This document shows positions 22,966 through 35,420 of a stretch of 64,000 bases of DNA, piece by piece. Numbering within the stretch: the stretch's first letter is position 1; each line of letters begins with the position of its first letter. The notes under the pieces are model-generated. The model saw only the letters and a program-made list of their open reading frames with translations, did no database searches and was not told where the DNA came from. The DNA is from Mytilus trossulus (lineage: Eukaryota; Mollusca; Bivalvia; Mytilida; Mytilidae). A program made the position numbers and the translations under genes. Location of the stretch: NCBI RefSeq assembly GCF_036588685.1, contig NC_086383.1, positions 60,153,448 through 60,217,447 of the forward strand, written 5' to 3'.

Positions 22966-23175
22966 CTGTGGATTCATTTATTTTCGTGGGTATCAATTTT
23001 CTTAGATTGCAGAACACTTGCATATTCGTGGATACTTGATTTCGTGGTCTTGCCAATATTGTTTACAATGCCTATTCAAAATATGTTATTCCTTTTTAAC
23101 ATTTGAATTCGTGGTTCACCTGTACCCACGAAACCGACGAAAATTGGTATCTAACGAATAAAAATGAATCTACAG
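22966..23175. mobile_element. TA-flanked MITE (Tc1/mariner-like), 210 bp
   Basis: Begins CTGTGGATTCATTTATTTTC and ends in the inverted match GAATAAAAATGAATCTACAG. A TA dinucleotide lies on each side (22,964-22,965 and 23,176-23,177). The duplicated segment next to lectin A (near 2300) shows the empty site, AATTTCACGG. The boundaries are therefore supported both by inverted ends and by comparison with the paralogue. Confidence 0.8.
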
Positions 23176-23984
23176 TACACGGTAAGGTTAGTTGATCGAT
23201 TGTACTATTGGACGCTATTTTGATTTCAGTCTTATAACATGTATAATTAGGAACACGCGCGCATTAAAAAAAAATAATTATTAGTAAAGGCTCAGATCAA
23301 AATAGTTGCCAAACAAACCTCATAAGCGTACGTATATAAAGAGAATTGAGATGAAAAAATATTCGAATGAATCATGCCAAATCAGGTTAAGCCCTTTATA
23401 ATATCTTATATGGTAATTAGATCAAAACTTTTTGTCATTTTGTTAACTTTGTGAATGATGACATGGATTTGAAGTGATTATGCCTTTATAATATAGAAAT
23501 TTATAGTTTCATAAATACTGGAATGATTTCCTACGATTAAATATGTGTGTATTTAATTAGCAAATACACACATATTTAACCCACCATAAACTGTATGTGC
23601 CTGTTAAAAGTCAGTACTCAATGCGTTTGTTGTTGGTTATAACACAATTCTTTTCGTTTGTTGCGTCTGCGTCATGCAGGTCGTTAGTGTTAGTTTCTTT
23701 TTGGATTAAGAAGACAGTTGTCTCATTTGCAAACACAATACATCTTCTTATTTGTTTATTTATAAAAGAACAATTTAACCGTACGACGTAGACAACGAAC
23801 CAAAAGTTATAAACAAACTCATACTTGCAATATTATCTATATAGACATCTAGAAATCAAAATGAATTCACCCTTCAATGAAATTTTTTTTTACGCCATAC
23901 ATCATTAAGTATTGCGCGTGTAGTGATAGATTTAACATACATCACTAACTATGTAAATGTAACATCAACCCCAGTTTTTTGTGG

Positions 23985-24120
23985 GATTTGTGTTGCTAAG
24001 TCATTAGTTTTCTATGTTGTGACTTGTATAATTTTGTTTGACTGCCTGTCTTTTTTTTTTATCCTTGGCGTTGTCATTTAATTTTCGATCTACACGTTTG
24101 AATGTCCTTTTGGAAACTTT
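23985..24120 (+). repeat. Dispersed repeat family R2, copy 3
   Basis: Partner of 3140-3300 within the duplicated 3' flank: TTTTTTGTGGGATTTGTG, TTTTCTATGTTGTGAC, TTTTCGATCTACACGTTTG. Confidence 0.6.
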
Positions 24121-24421
24121 TGTCCCTCTATTTTTTTACAAATCCTTAATATAAGTACCACAGTACAGGTTTTTATATTTGAAAAGTAGAAAAAGAAACA
24201 TTTACCTTGATTTGCCTTCCTTATTGTTTTGAAAGGCATTAACACGAACAAAATAAATGGAAAAATTTATCAAAGACCACAAAGTATTATACGAATTATA
24301 ACCATGTTGACTTTGTAAGGGCAAATTGTCATATGGATGGCTAAAGTGGGTTTTGTAAGAACTCAATATACTCTAGGCATTCTTTATTTTTATTGGATGG
24401 CAAATGTCTTCTCATTCAACA

Positions 24422-27400
24422 TCAATAACCTGTAAAATAAATAAAGAATCAATTTATTACTAAAATAATTTAGAAATAAATTCAAACTTAGACGCTATTC
24501 AGACAACATACCTTTTATTGAAGAGAGGTTATTGTGTGTTCATTTAAATACGACCAGATTACAATACAATACAACAGTTATAGTATACAAAATTAAAAAC
24601 ATGGGGTAATATGTTAAATGAATTTGTTAACGGTTACTTTTATGGAAGGGTATTCCTACGACTTTTGTATTTAACTACTATTCCCTGATGTTAAATTTCG
24701 CTTATTTCTACATGTACTGTAGCATATTTAACATGGATGCAGTTGAATTCTTAAGTTTCTGATTCAATACTTACAGAAATGACTCTCACATACATACACG
24801 AATTTACTCGTACAAGTATAATCCAGCCAGGTATAGGCTTTGTTATTATGAATCAATCCACAGTTATAACTTGTACCTTTACTTCCCCATCCACCAAACC
24901 ATGGTTTATATGTTGCTAAGGTCTGATCATAACTCCAACGGAATTCTCCTTCCTTTAGGTCTGTAAGTCCCATCCATACATCAAGTTTGTCTGAAATGAA
25001 ACTATGTTTTTTCAGTCTAGTGTTCGAACAAAGTACCGCCAGTTTTTTTCTCCAGTCGAATAGCTTATATCTCACATAGTAAATTTCTGATAACCACACG
25101 AAATGTATTGTGCATCACGGTAAACGTGTCATCATATACATTTAAAAAAATATGTATATATATATACTAAAAATTGAATTCTGTGTCCACACTAGTAGAA
25201 ATATAAATAAAATAAAATTTCGAAATGCTCTTAAAGTCCTTTAATTCTCTACATTTTTTTCCAACCGGTTTCACATCTTTGTGATAATCATGGATGGATG
25301 TTACTAACGGTAACGTAATGTCACGATAATAATAAGTCTGTAACAATGCATTAAAGAGACGTAACCCTTACAAAAGTAACGTCTTATCTGTTTAGACTTG
25401 GTTTGTACTTTTGTATAAACATATTTTCTTTTTTCTTCCGTTCCTCCTATATATTGACTCTTAAAATTCAAGAGTTAATCTAAAAATGAGGGTACTTTCT
25501 CTGAAAATGAGGGTACTTTCTATATGGCCTTCCAAATACCGTTTCGATCCCTAACATCACTGAAGAGACATTTACTGTCGAAATCCGGATATGGTGTACT
25601 AAAGAAATATTGACACCGAATGTTTGTGGCACAACATCCTGTCCACAAGTTAACAATTTTTTTTTTCTCTGTGACGTATTAAATTTATATTAAGATCCAT
25701 TTTGTTACATCTTGTGATCAATTTTATTTGGCAATCGCCAATGGCAGTCAGCAGGGTTAAAGAACATCAGTTGTTCGACCTGTTAGTCAAATGCGTTTTG
25801 TTAAAATATACTTTTTCACTCTTTTGGTCTTTTGGAAAATGTTGTTTGTGCTGTTTTTAGACCCTACAACGAAATTTGTTTGACATGCACACGTATAAAA
25901 ATTGCGGTTTTTATCCAACGCAATCATAGGTTTGAACGTAGTTTTCAATTTAGACTCGTTTATATATATTTTTTGTTTGGGCATGTATCATATTTTCCCT
26001 CCGGTTTATATGGTCCGTTCATCCTATATTGACTCTTAAATTCAATAGTCAATCTTAAATTGAGAGTAAATTATAAGGCCTTCCAAATACCGTTTCGATC
26101 CCTAACATCACTGAAGAGACATATATTGTCGAAATCTAGATCTGGTGTTCTTAAGAAATATTGACACCGAATGTTTGTGGCACAACATCGTGGCCAAACG
26201 TTAACAATTTTTTTTTGCGGTTTTTATCCAACGCATTCATAGGTTTGAACGTAGTTTTCAATTTAGACTCGTATATATATATACAACTCGTCTAATCATC
26301 AATGATAGTGATACATGGCTGTGTACATAATGTATATACAACTCGTCTTATCATCAACCCAACAATGTTAGATATGTAAATTTGCTTTCGCAAATTTTTG
26401 GTTCTTCCCTCCCCGGGATTGGAAACCATGCTACTGTGATATCGTGACACCAAATCGCCTGCACTGCAGCCGTCCCACTAGACCACACGACCACCTGCGC
26501 TCTCAAAAAAAGAGCTTTCGCTAGCCATGTGTTACCTTTCCACGTCAGTTTTAATCTAGCGGCGTACTACAGTACTTGATATATAAGGCATGAAGATGTT
26601 ATTGTTTAATACAGATCAGCTAAATTATCTATAGTAAAGGATCCTACAAATTAATGTAAGATACAGTCACAGAAAATAATTATATTCATAAGTACGTCTG
26701 AGTCAGTGACAATCCTACAACATATGTATCCATCGGATCGCCATCAATGATTGTGATACATGGCTGTGTACATAATGTATATACAACTCGTCTAATCATC
26801 AACCCAACAATGTTAGATCTGTAAATTTGCTTTCGCAAATTTTATGGTTCTTCCCACACCGGGATTCGAAACCATGGTACTGTGATATCGTGACACCAAA
26901 TCGCCTGCACTGCAGCCGTCCCGCTAGACCACACGACCACCTGGGCTCTCAAAAAAAGAGCTTTCGCTGGCCATGTGTTACCTTTCCACGTCAGTTTTAA
27001 TCTAGCGGCGTACTATAGTACATGATATATAAGGCATGAAGATGTTATTGTTACAGATCAGCTAAAGTATCTATAGTAAAGGATCCTACAAATTAATGTA
27101 AGATACAGTCACAGAAAATAATTATATTCATAAGTACGTCTGAGTCAGTGACAACCCTACAACAGATGTATCCATCGGATCGCCATCAATGATGGTGATA
27201 CATGGCTGTGTACATAATGTATAAACAACTCGTCTAATTATCAACCCAACAATGTTAGATCTGTAAATTTGCTTTCGCAAATTTATGGTTCTTCCCTCGC
27301 CGGGATTCGAAACCATGCTACTGTGATATCGTGACACCAAATCGCCTGCACTGCAGCCGTCCCGCTAGACCACACGACCACCTGCGCTCTAAAAAAAAAG

Positions 27401-30400
27401 AGCTTTCGCTGGCCATGTGTTACCTTTCGATATATATTTGCTGCAATATAACAATTTATGCAAGCTATACTTTATTGTAGTTTGAACATGTGTAGGCATT
27501 GTACTCGTGATTGTTTTTGCCCCGAGCGATAGTGAGGGCTATTAATACACGAATATCCTTGTTAAAATTACAAGAAAATATAGCTTGCATCAATTACTTT
27601 GATTCTGATAAGAACAATTAAGGTAATTTCTATGTACTATGTGTATAAGTGAAGAGTGTTACTGTAGGCTTTTCCATAACTCTCCCTTTTGTTTCTTCAC
27701 AAGCTTACGACTGGCTCTGTGATTTTTTAGAGGGTGGATTTTGAACAGCCAGAATGACCGGTTGTCGTATCTAGGTCAAATATATCAATTTCGAATTGCA
27801 ACACATTACAGTCATACTAAATGCATTAGTAACAACATATGCATCATTTACGACTTTGAAAGTGTTCTAAGTTATAGAAACATATTAAATGCATGGCAAT
27901 TTGATAGAATTTATTATGCTGCAGTAGTCCATATACGCACGGACAAACAAATATTATTAGACTTATAGAATAAAGGGCGTATCGAATGAAACTGACCAGT
28001 TTTAACTAACCCATGTAATGTAAATTAAAGGTAGTTTTTAGAAAAAATGTATTTACATACTACAATACCCCAATTATTTTCGGAGTCAGAATTGCAGCAT
28101 AGTTTCTGGTATTTTCGCTTTTTTCATTATTTATTTGTTAGCTCAACTTAAGGTTTTTATTGCCCACTAAGTAAGTTTCGACTATCTTGGACAAACTTGA
28201 ACATTTTTCTAAAGATGAAATATTACACGGGTTCCTCAGGGTAAAATATATAGTAACCTTTCATCTATTTATTAGGTTCTCTTTTTTTCGTTCTGTATTC
28301 TTTATAACAAAAATAATTGGTTTTACGTACATGTTCTGTTATCAAATATCCATTTGTTTTCTGCCTCATCGTCTATTTTTGCTAAATGCCCTCCAATCTG
28401 AATACATCGTTGCTAAAAAATAAACTCAAATAAACAAAAATTGAAATATATATGGAATTTGACATACTGAATAGCATTTGGTAATGAAAATTGACTGTCA
28501 AATTTATTGGTTCCAGGATATCAAATATTACGATTTGAGTATTTTATTAGTTTCATATCATATTTTTATGGTGATTTTATTTACAAAGACCGTAAACTAA
28601 GATATGATCCAGGTAAAAAAAATGATCATTTTCATAAACATATTCTATTAGATTAACAATTCAACGCAGTAGTGATATAAGTAAAATTGTTTAAATTTGT
28701 CTACATAGGTCTTGTCAAAACTAACATCGTGATTTGGTGCAATGTTTTGTTTCTTTCAACGCGTTGATTGTATGACTTGCTATCTCCTTAATCTAGTTAT
28801 GTATTTGGTAAAATTACTGTGACATATTTAATTGGAATAAAAACTGAATTTAATTGATTTATATGAATGGGCAAAATTAGAGACGAACATCGGATCATTT
28901 GAAAATTATTTGAACGCCATTTTTTACATAACTTCGAAATTTCATGAAAACAAACAGCTTGTCAGCTTATTCCAAACGAAACAAGGTTTTCCGTTATATA
29001 AGAAGGTCTCATTATATTATTATCGAGATTTAACGAAGAAGTCAATGGAGGTAATGTCATTTCAATTCTCAAACTTTATTTAAAGGTTTAATCCCGCTGC
29101 ATTGTTTTGCACCTGTTGTAATTTAGGGGCATATTGTTTAGTGGTTGTATTTGTTGAAAGTAGTTCATGGGTGTTCTCGTTTTCATGTCGATTAGACTGT
29201 TCAATTTCCTTTTTTTTCCATATTGGGGTCCTTTAATTTTGTAGCTTATTACTGTTTGATGTGAGATACGTCTCTGTGTTAAAGCCTGTACTTTGACCTA
29301 TAATTGTTTACTTTTTACATAGATGCTCATATTGCAAAAAGAATGTTTTCCAGTAATACATATTTGATTAAATGTGTATGTCCTTAAAAGCGAGGTTCAC
29401 ATTCGTTTTTTCTCAAAAAAGATAGTTTTTAGAAGTAATATCGATATTTTGTTAAAAGACTTTAAACTGTTGATATACAAATGCTGCTGACATTTACCTC
29501 AGACTCAAACCAAGTAAGTTTCTCGCTTCCATAATAGTAGCAGTGGCCATTGTATTTTTTCCACTGTTTTTCTGTAAAAGAAAAAGTAAAATTCAAATAT
29601 TTAAAGAAACCCTTAAGTGACATGTATATTGCAAAAAAAATTTGTGTCTGTCGATACAATGTACAGCATAGTGCCATAAATGAGTCAACTTTTTTAATGG
29701 ATGCCAAAAATAACAAAAATGTTGAATGAACTTTGAATAAAAACTAACCTCACAAAACAAGTTTTATACGTTTAATATTTTGTTATGCCACCCTTCTGAA
29801 CAAGAACTTGTCTGCAACGACGTGGTAGGCTTGAATAAAGTCCCTGAATATAAAATAATGGCATTTCTAACCAGGCACGCAGTAATTCAGACTTAAGGTC
29901 TTCAACGTTACGAACCAGATAAAGTCTATTTTTTATTTTATTCTTCATCAGAAACCATACATTTTCGATTGGGCTTAAGTCTGGTGATTGTGCAGGCCAG
30001 TATCTGCGGTATCTGGTTTTGCCTTTTCCATTCTTCTACAACCCTTGACCGATGACAGGGTGCATTATCATCTTGAAAAAGATACGGTTCATTGCCAAAA
30101 TGTTTGGTTACAACTTGCCATAAATTATCGTCCAGTGTTTCTATATACTTGACAGAGTTCATATTACCATTTATCATAGCTAAAGTACCAACTCCATAAT
30201 ATGTTATACATCCCCAGACCATAATTTTAAGATTGGTAGACGGCCGCTGTGCAACATATCCCAGACATTCAGGCCTCCAAATTTCATTTGACTTCCTCCA
30301 AACTTTAAGTGTTCCGTCAGGTTTGATCACCATCATCATCTCATCTGTAACTATAACTTTTTTCCACTGATTGTTCACAGTCCAATGAAGTTTACTCCTG

Positions 30401-33400
30401 CAATAAACCACTCTTTTCTTTTGATTAACAATCCTGATGCCAATTTTCTTCCGAACAGATCGTCTGGTGTACCCTAGTTCATGCAATTTTCGTTGAACAG
30501 TTCGTCTAGACACTTTAGCAGGTGTGCGAGTGTTAAATTCCTTGGTGATATCCTTGAGGGTTGAACGGCGAGTCGTTTTCACAATCCGTGACTGAGTGTT
30601 TTCTGCCCGTTTGGTGACAGTTTTTCTCCTTCCGCTTCGAGGAACATTTTCGGTATTACCACGCACCCGCCAACGCTTCAAAAGCCTGGAAATTGTTGAT
30701 TTGGCTATTCCTAAGCTTTTCGCAACACTGCTTGCTCGATGACCACTTTCAATTAAACTTATGATAGCCTTTTTGGTGTCGTCTGACAATTCTTTCCCGT
30801 GCTTCGCCATTTTTGTTGATATCAATAATGGCTAAACTTCGCTACGATTCCGGTTTAAAAATCCGTATTTAAAAAGTTTAGTTCGAGTAATTCCCCTTTG
30901 AACACATGTTATTGATTTTACGTTACACAACATCGATAATGACGTTCTTAAAAGTCGGACAACGAAAATCATCACCAATCGCCATTAAAAAAGTTGACTC
31001 ATTTATGGCACTATGCTGTATGTATCACGCAGCATGCGTGCAAGCGTAATCTCATGAATGTATATCTAATTACGTGAAACATAACACATTGTCAAGCGAA
31101 ATAGGCGCTTTTGAGGTAGATACATGGTATACCGTCATCTTGGATTGAATAATCATAATTATATGACTAAATCTGCAAATTTAGAGACAAATTTGCAATT
31201 TAAAGGTTAGACTGTTTGATAAAGAAACATTGGTAATTTATTGTATAATCCAAAATATTTAAACAAATATATTTTTTTTTGCTTTTAATATAATTTTTTC
31301 CAAAGAGCCATTTAAGGGAAGATAACTCTTTCAGTTAAAAAAAATATACTGGACTAATAGGGAAATTTTTTCTTAATACTTGTAGCAAGAAAAAAAGTTC
31401 GGTGACACCATTTTTTATTTTTATTTTTTTAAACTATAGTACAAGACGTGTCATAATTTATTCAAAACTCTATCTCATAGATTTTTTTATGCACACAAAT
31501 GTGTTTTTCAATTAACAATCTAACCAAATTTAGGCAATTTTTAACGACACATTGCTTGAAAAATAGCACGGTGACCCATACTTTTTATTACATTTCTGAA
31601 AAGAGCATAGTAAAATCTTCATTTTGGCTAAGTATAAGTAATAGAAAATTATGTCTCAAAAAATATTTACTTATGATCTACCTTAAACTGCTATCGAAAA
31701 AGACAAATTTCGGTTAATATGAAATATCCAATTGCTTGATTGTTAAAGAAATTAAATACGTATTAATTACATCTTATTTTGTTGGTAAATCGATATCTCT
31801 AACGGTCAAATAAAAAACGATAAAATAATGTGAATAAAAAAGAATGATGCTGTGTCACATTTGATAAGAACAAAGTATATTGTAATGCTATAAGTTTATT
31901 TGCAACATATAAGTTGAATATGCAATAGGAAATATACCAAGACAAATAGTTTTTTAAATGAATCCTATCACTCACACAATTCTCTGTCAGAATTTGATGA
32001 AGATTGTTTGCTACTCAGTTTTAAAATAACAATCTTTTAAAACAACTGACATCGATTGACATAAGAATACAACGAAGAATAACAAATGAAGTTATGTAAA
32101 CTTGCTTTGAGATATAGATATAGGACGATGTGGTATGAGTGCCAATGACAACTCTCCTTCACAGTAACATTTTATAAAAGTAAACCATTATAAGACAATA
32201 CACGGCCTTCAGCACGGGACCTTTGCTTACACCGAACAGCAAGCTATAAAGGGGACCCAAAAATTAATAAACTGTATAAAACCATTCAAACGGGAAAACC
32301 AACGGTCTAATCTATATAAAAATGGGAAACAATAAACATTTATGAACCACATGAACAGACGACACCCACTGAACTTTTTTTTATGAACAGTCATTTATGA
32401 ACCACATAACCAGACGACACCCACTGAACATGAGATCCCTGATTTAGGAATAGTCTTAATTACACGTTAAGATAGTCGGTAAGATAAATTAAGCTTTGCT
32501 CTTACCCTATATGAAATCTACTGACCCCATATAAACCGTGTTAGGTATACTAGCACACTATGTATCTAATAATAACTTCCATACCTAAATGGCAAATGAC
32601 GAGTATTACAGGTTATACATATATATGGGATCATTTTTTTCTTCCCTGGGATCATCGTATATAATACACCTAATCGCTATTTATTCCATTCCGGATAAGT
32701 TCTAAAATTACACAACTTTTTCATCCAGTTCAAGCTATCTGGGACCCTGTTTAAACAATTCGCCATGCATGATACTTTTTAATGAGACTTGTTTAAACTA
32801 CCGTAAATACTTCAAACAAAATATTTTTTTACTTCAATTTTAATTTCGAAAAAAGTGGATCATACTATATCAAAGTTTCTTGATGATCGCTTTCGGAAGT
32901 TTTTTCTCCTTCAGCTCACTACTGATGACCTCCGTTTTGCGGACGGTGACCCAAACAGGAAGTTGTATAAATGACTGTTTTTCCCGGAATGGACTAAATA
33001 GCGATAAGGTGTATTGCGTTAAGGTTTAAAAATAGTTCAGTCGGATACAAGTAGCTGTATATATCGCAATAGGTGAAACATTTTGTTACTATAAATTTCG
33101 AAATTAATGCAAGATTTTAGATTTATTGCCAATAATGCGACTACTTAAGTATAGCAATAATAAAAACTGGCATTCTTATACATGTATATGATTTTAATGT
33201 AAATATGAAGCTCGCATCCTTGGTATCAAATGTAAGCTTTGGACATTTGGATCACATTTGAATCCTTGTTGAAAGTTTTATCATTACAGACGCTAATGAA
33301 GAACTTCGAAAATCAATTAAAAATTGCTAGGACGTTTTTTAACTTCACTTCTTATTTATTCATTACATAGTTGAACAATTAGTTTCCGTATGCTTATGTT

Positions 33401-34817
33401 ATTGAAATATATATCAAAATACAAACAATAACGATACCATGGGTACAGTTAAGTATTTAGTACATTCAGAGGTTGACAACGAGGTTGATGTAAAATCTAC
33501 GAAAAAGTGATACTTTCAATGTTCATGCTGCGCCTGAACATTTAATATAAATACATGTTTATACGATAAGATACGATAGTATGGGGCTTACTATCTTTCT
33601 CCTGATCATTTGTTTAAGGAATGTTGTTGTTTACAATGAAGCTACGTTACCGAAAGTTTCAAATCGTAAAATTGAATTTATTACGTTTAAAGTTTTGCGA
33701 ACCCTTTGCCTTGTTTAAAATGGTTTGTACTATTTACAAACATTATAACATAGCAAAATAGTGTATCAAACATCAATGTATTTTGCTTTTCGTTTGAAGC
33801 TTGTATGTTGATAGAGGATTGCGAAGTTCTGCGACCAAATGTGATTTATAGTCATACAAAACAACATTTTTCTTATAAATTGTTGCCCAAAGATGTACCT
33901 CAAACCTGTTAATAAATGTGGCATTGCTGAATTGTAATGTTGTAAAAAGATGATTTACAAATTACCATTTCATTGAATAATATAAATTGGCGTTTTACTA
34001 AATGCTTTTTAAAAAAATAAATATATATTAGGCTGATCAAAGCAATCCATGTTAGGCTTGTTTAATTTTTTTTTGAATTGTTATAGAATAATTTATTCCT
34101 CGTTTCCCAATTTAGTAATACACCCGGAAATGGAAAGTAATTATTGTCAATAATGAAATTGCCCGGAAGTGAATTATACTATCAGTTTGGCATTTTAAAA
34201 AAGCTTGCTATCGTAAACCTTTATTGTTATATAGATAATTTTTTTTCTCAGGTTTGAATGTACATCAGAATATATATCGCTTAATTTTCATATCAATTGT
34301 ATAATTGTGTGCATATTTTATTTCTAAGACGTGATATACACAAAAATAAATATTCTGGTTACATTTTCAATTTTACAGTATAACATGCATATATTAAACA
34401 TTATTTGTTATATTCTATTTTCTTAATTTGAAACTTTACATATAAACTGTAAATAGCAAATATTTATTTCTGAATGCCTCATGTTGGAATGTGCTGGACA
34501 TTATTTGCAAACGTTCAAAAATGAAAAAGGGGAGACAATTTTGATTTTCACTGGATATTTAAGGGTTTTTAATTCTTAAGGAGCATTGTATGTTTAACAA
34601 ATACTTAAATCTACTCACTCTGAAAATCAGAAACTAAAACTGCCATGTCGCTATCTAATTTCGTAATTTTAGTTTTTATGTCGTTTCCAAGATCTGTCAA
34701 TGCTTTTCTGGCTGCTTCGAATTTTGCCTTTGTATCATCGGACATGCATGGTAGCGCAATCGCATCTTCAAGTATCACTCCAAGTATACACAAAATGATC
34801 AGTGATGCTAATCCCAT
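24422..34817 (-). CDS. Lectin B: secreted C-type lectin, 192 aa, five coding exons
   Basis: Paralogue of lectin A. Coding exons on the minus strand are 34,619-34,817, 29,498-29,571, 28,331-28,412, 24,775-24,990 and 24,422-24,429. The first encodes a signal peptide (MGLASLIILCILGVILEDAIA), Cys and a short coiled neck with one 11-residue repeat. The domain exons give YNGHCYYYGSEKLTWFESE, GGHLAKIDDEAENKW, WMGLTDLKEGEFRW, YNCGL, TWLDYTC and VYVCESHFC. EPN/QPD is absent (WFGGWGSKG). Exon 3 differs from lectin A at four sites, all synonymous, which suggests selection on the protein. The last exon completes a split Cys codon, adds Tyr and TGA, and has two AATAAA signals (24,383-24,394). Introns 3 and 5 are swollen by a Tc1-like element and by SINE-bearing tandem repeats. 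Family knowledge suggests extracellular recognition; the ligand is unknown. Confidence 0.85.
25446..26280. repeat. Direct duplication in lectin B intron 5 (about 575-bp offset)
   Basis: The blocks 25,446-25,665 and 26,021-26,210 match: CTTCCAAATACCGTTTCGAT, CCCTAACATCACTGAAGAGA, GACACCGAATGTTTGTGGCA. The block 25,900-25,970 also recurs at 26,217-26,280 (TTTTTATCCAACGC, GTTTTCAATTTAGACTCG). This is a tandem duplication with the second copy shortened. The CCCTAACATCACTGAAGAGACAT word looks like a conserved retroposon tail, but I cannot name it with certainty. Confidence 0.7.
26283..27430 (-). repeat. Tandem array (about 443-bp unit) containing a tRNA-derived SINE
   Basis: The marker GATACATGGCTGTGTACATA occurs at 26,310, 26,755 and 27,197, giving a period near 443 bp and about 2.6 units. 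Each unit carries a minus-strand tRNA-like head. It has an A box (GTGGTCTAGCGGG or close variant), a long variable-arm-like stretch as in Leu/Ser-type tRNAs, and a B box (GGTTTCGAATCCC). It is followed by a perfect hairpin, AAATTTGC-GAAA-GCAAATTT. The order tRNA-like head then conserved body is that of a Pol III SINE. The array lies in intron 5 of lectin B, on the same strand as the gene. Tandem SINE units suggest unequal crossing-over after insertion. Confidence 0.8.
27458..27595. mobile_element. Foldback MITE, TTGATGCAAGCTATA family, copy 2
   Basis: ATGCAAGCTATACTTTATTG at the left is mirrored by AAATATAGCTTGCATCAA at the right. The centre contains CCCCGAGCGATAGTGAGGG. Same family as 19,669-19,815; here in lectin B intron 5. 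Confidence 0.7.
29085..29310 (+). repeat. Dispersed repeat family R1, copy 3 (lectin B intron 4)
   Basis: Begins GGTTTAATCCCGCTGCATTG, includes TTTGCACCTGTTGTAATTTAG, ATGTGAGATACG and TACTTTGACCTATAATTG. It lies in antisense orientation to lectin B, just 5' of its exon 3 on the plus-strand coordinate. Confidence 0.65.
29664..31018. mobile_element. Tc1-like transposon, 1355 bp, perfect 37-bp TIRs
   Basis: The element runs from CAGCATAGTGCCATAAATGA to its exact inverted match, TCATTTATGGCACTATGCTG. The inverted repeats agree over 37 of 37 bp (29,664-29,700 and 30,982-31,018). TA lies at 29,662-29,663 and 31,019-31,020, the standard Tc1/mariner target duplication. It sits in intron 3 of lectin B. 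The matching intron of lectin A keeps the empty site near 8,718 (AATGTATATT). Perfect TIRs and the empty paralogue site point to a recent jump. It holds one transposase gene on the minus strand. Confidence 0.95.
29772..30825 (-). pseudogene. Tc1-like transposase, frameshifted before the third catalytic residue
   Basis: The reading frame starts at 30,825 (or more likely the internal MAKHGKEL) and is open for 295 codons to 29,938. It shows a paired HTH region (SVAKSLGIAKSTISRLLKRW), a GRRKT basic hook between the two HTH parts, and the second HTH (KVSRRTVQRKLHELGY). The first two catalytic acids are present (VIVTDE and FQDDNAPCH). Near 30,005-30,010 the frame shifts: after WKRQNQI the expected YWPAQSPDL...PIENVW continues in another frame, down to a TAA at 29,772-29,774. 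The catalytic Glu is therefore lost from the main product. Spacing to that Glu suggests loss of two bases rather than gain of one. The rest of the gene is undamaged, so an assembly error or a very recent mutation are both possible. Confidence 0.9.
32115..32330 (-). repeat. Dispersed repeat family R1, copy 4 (lectin B intron 3)
   Basis: Reverse-orientation copy: GATGTGGTATGAGTGCCAAT, AAACCATTATAAGAC, ACGGCCTTCAGCACGG and CAAACGGGAAAACCAACGG. A 60-bp direct duplication (TTTATGAACCACAT...CAGACGACACCCACTGAAC) follows at 32,339-32,430. Confidence 0.7.
32663..33015. mobile_element. MITE with AATACACC(T/A)ATCGCTATTTA ends, 353 bp
   Basis: The left end AATACACCTAATCGCTATTT is mirrored by the right end AAATAGCGATAAGGTGTATT. 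Pairing continues through TCCATTCCGG on both arms. The interior has no open frame. It lies in lectin B intron 3. A target duplication is not obvious. Confidence 0.65.
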
Positions 34818-35019
34818 TTTGTTAACTGAAGCTAAAAATCAATATAAAAGCATAATGAACTAAAAATAATGAACGCGAAAAGTTTTATAGTTTAATAATC
34901 GCTTGTGGAAATAACTGACAGAACTTACAGTATTATGAAATGAAAATAACGATTTTTTAAAAAATTTGCATGATCATGGTGCCAGTTCTTCGCTAAAACA
35001 ATTGTGCCTACATAATTCA

Positions 35020-35200
35020 TTAAAAGAGGGGCGAAAGATACCAGAGGGACAATAAAACTCAAAAATCGACAAAGCCATGCATGGCTAAAAATGTAACAGA
35101 CGAACAGACAAATAATAGTACACAGGAAACAATACAGACAATCAAAGACTGAGCAACACGAACTCCACCAAAAACGTGGGGTGCTCCAGAAGGGTAAGCA
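35020..35200 (-). repeat. Dispersed repeat family R2, copy 4 (lectin B intron 1)
   Basis: Reverse-orientation copy: CGAAAGATACCAGAGGGACA, CTCAAAAATCGACAAAGCC, CACGAACTCCACCAAAAAC. It separates the lectin B promoter from its signal-peptide exon. Confidence 0.65.
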
Positions 35201-35420
35201 GTAATTAACCTAAATCAAAGCAGTAGTAGTTTACTGATTCTCAAGCCAAATGAAATGGAAAATTGATGTATTTCATATCGAGGTAATAAACACAAGACAG
35301 GAAAATGCAAAACATGAACCGTTTCAACTTATGTTGTCAACTGGGTCATAACAATAAAGACGCCATCTCGGCAACTAACATATTTATGGTTATAAAGATA
35401 ATATTTATAATACAACTTAC

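Larger units (their letters stand above)
22920..24140. repeat. Segmental duplicate of 2,225-3,390 (3' flank of lectin B)
   Basis: Co-linear with the flank of lectin A over about 1.1 kb. Differences are scattered substitutions, the 210-bp MITE at 22,966-23,175, and an inverted AAATATGTGTGTATTT/AAATACACACATATTT pair near 23,540-23,577 not matched in the A copy. Confidence 0.75.

Noticed and set aside
26390-26510. Genuine tRNA gene on the minus strand
   Set aside because: A and B boxes are present, but the segment is repeated in tandem with a SINE body and lacks a convincing complete cloverleaf.
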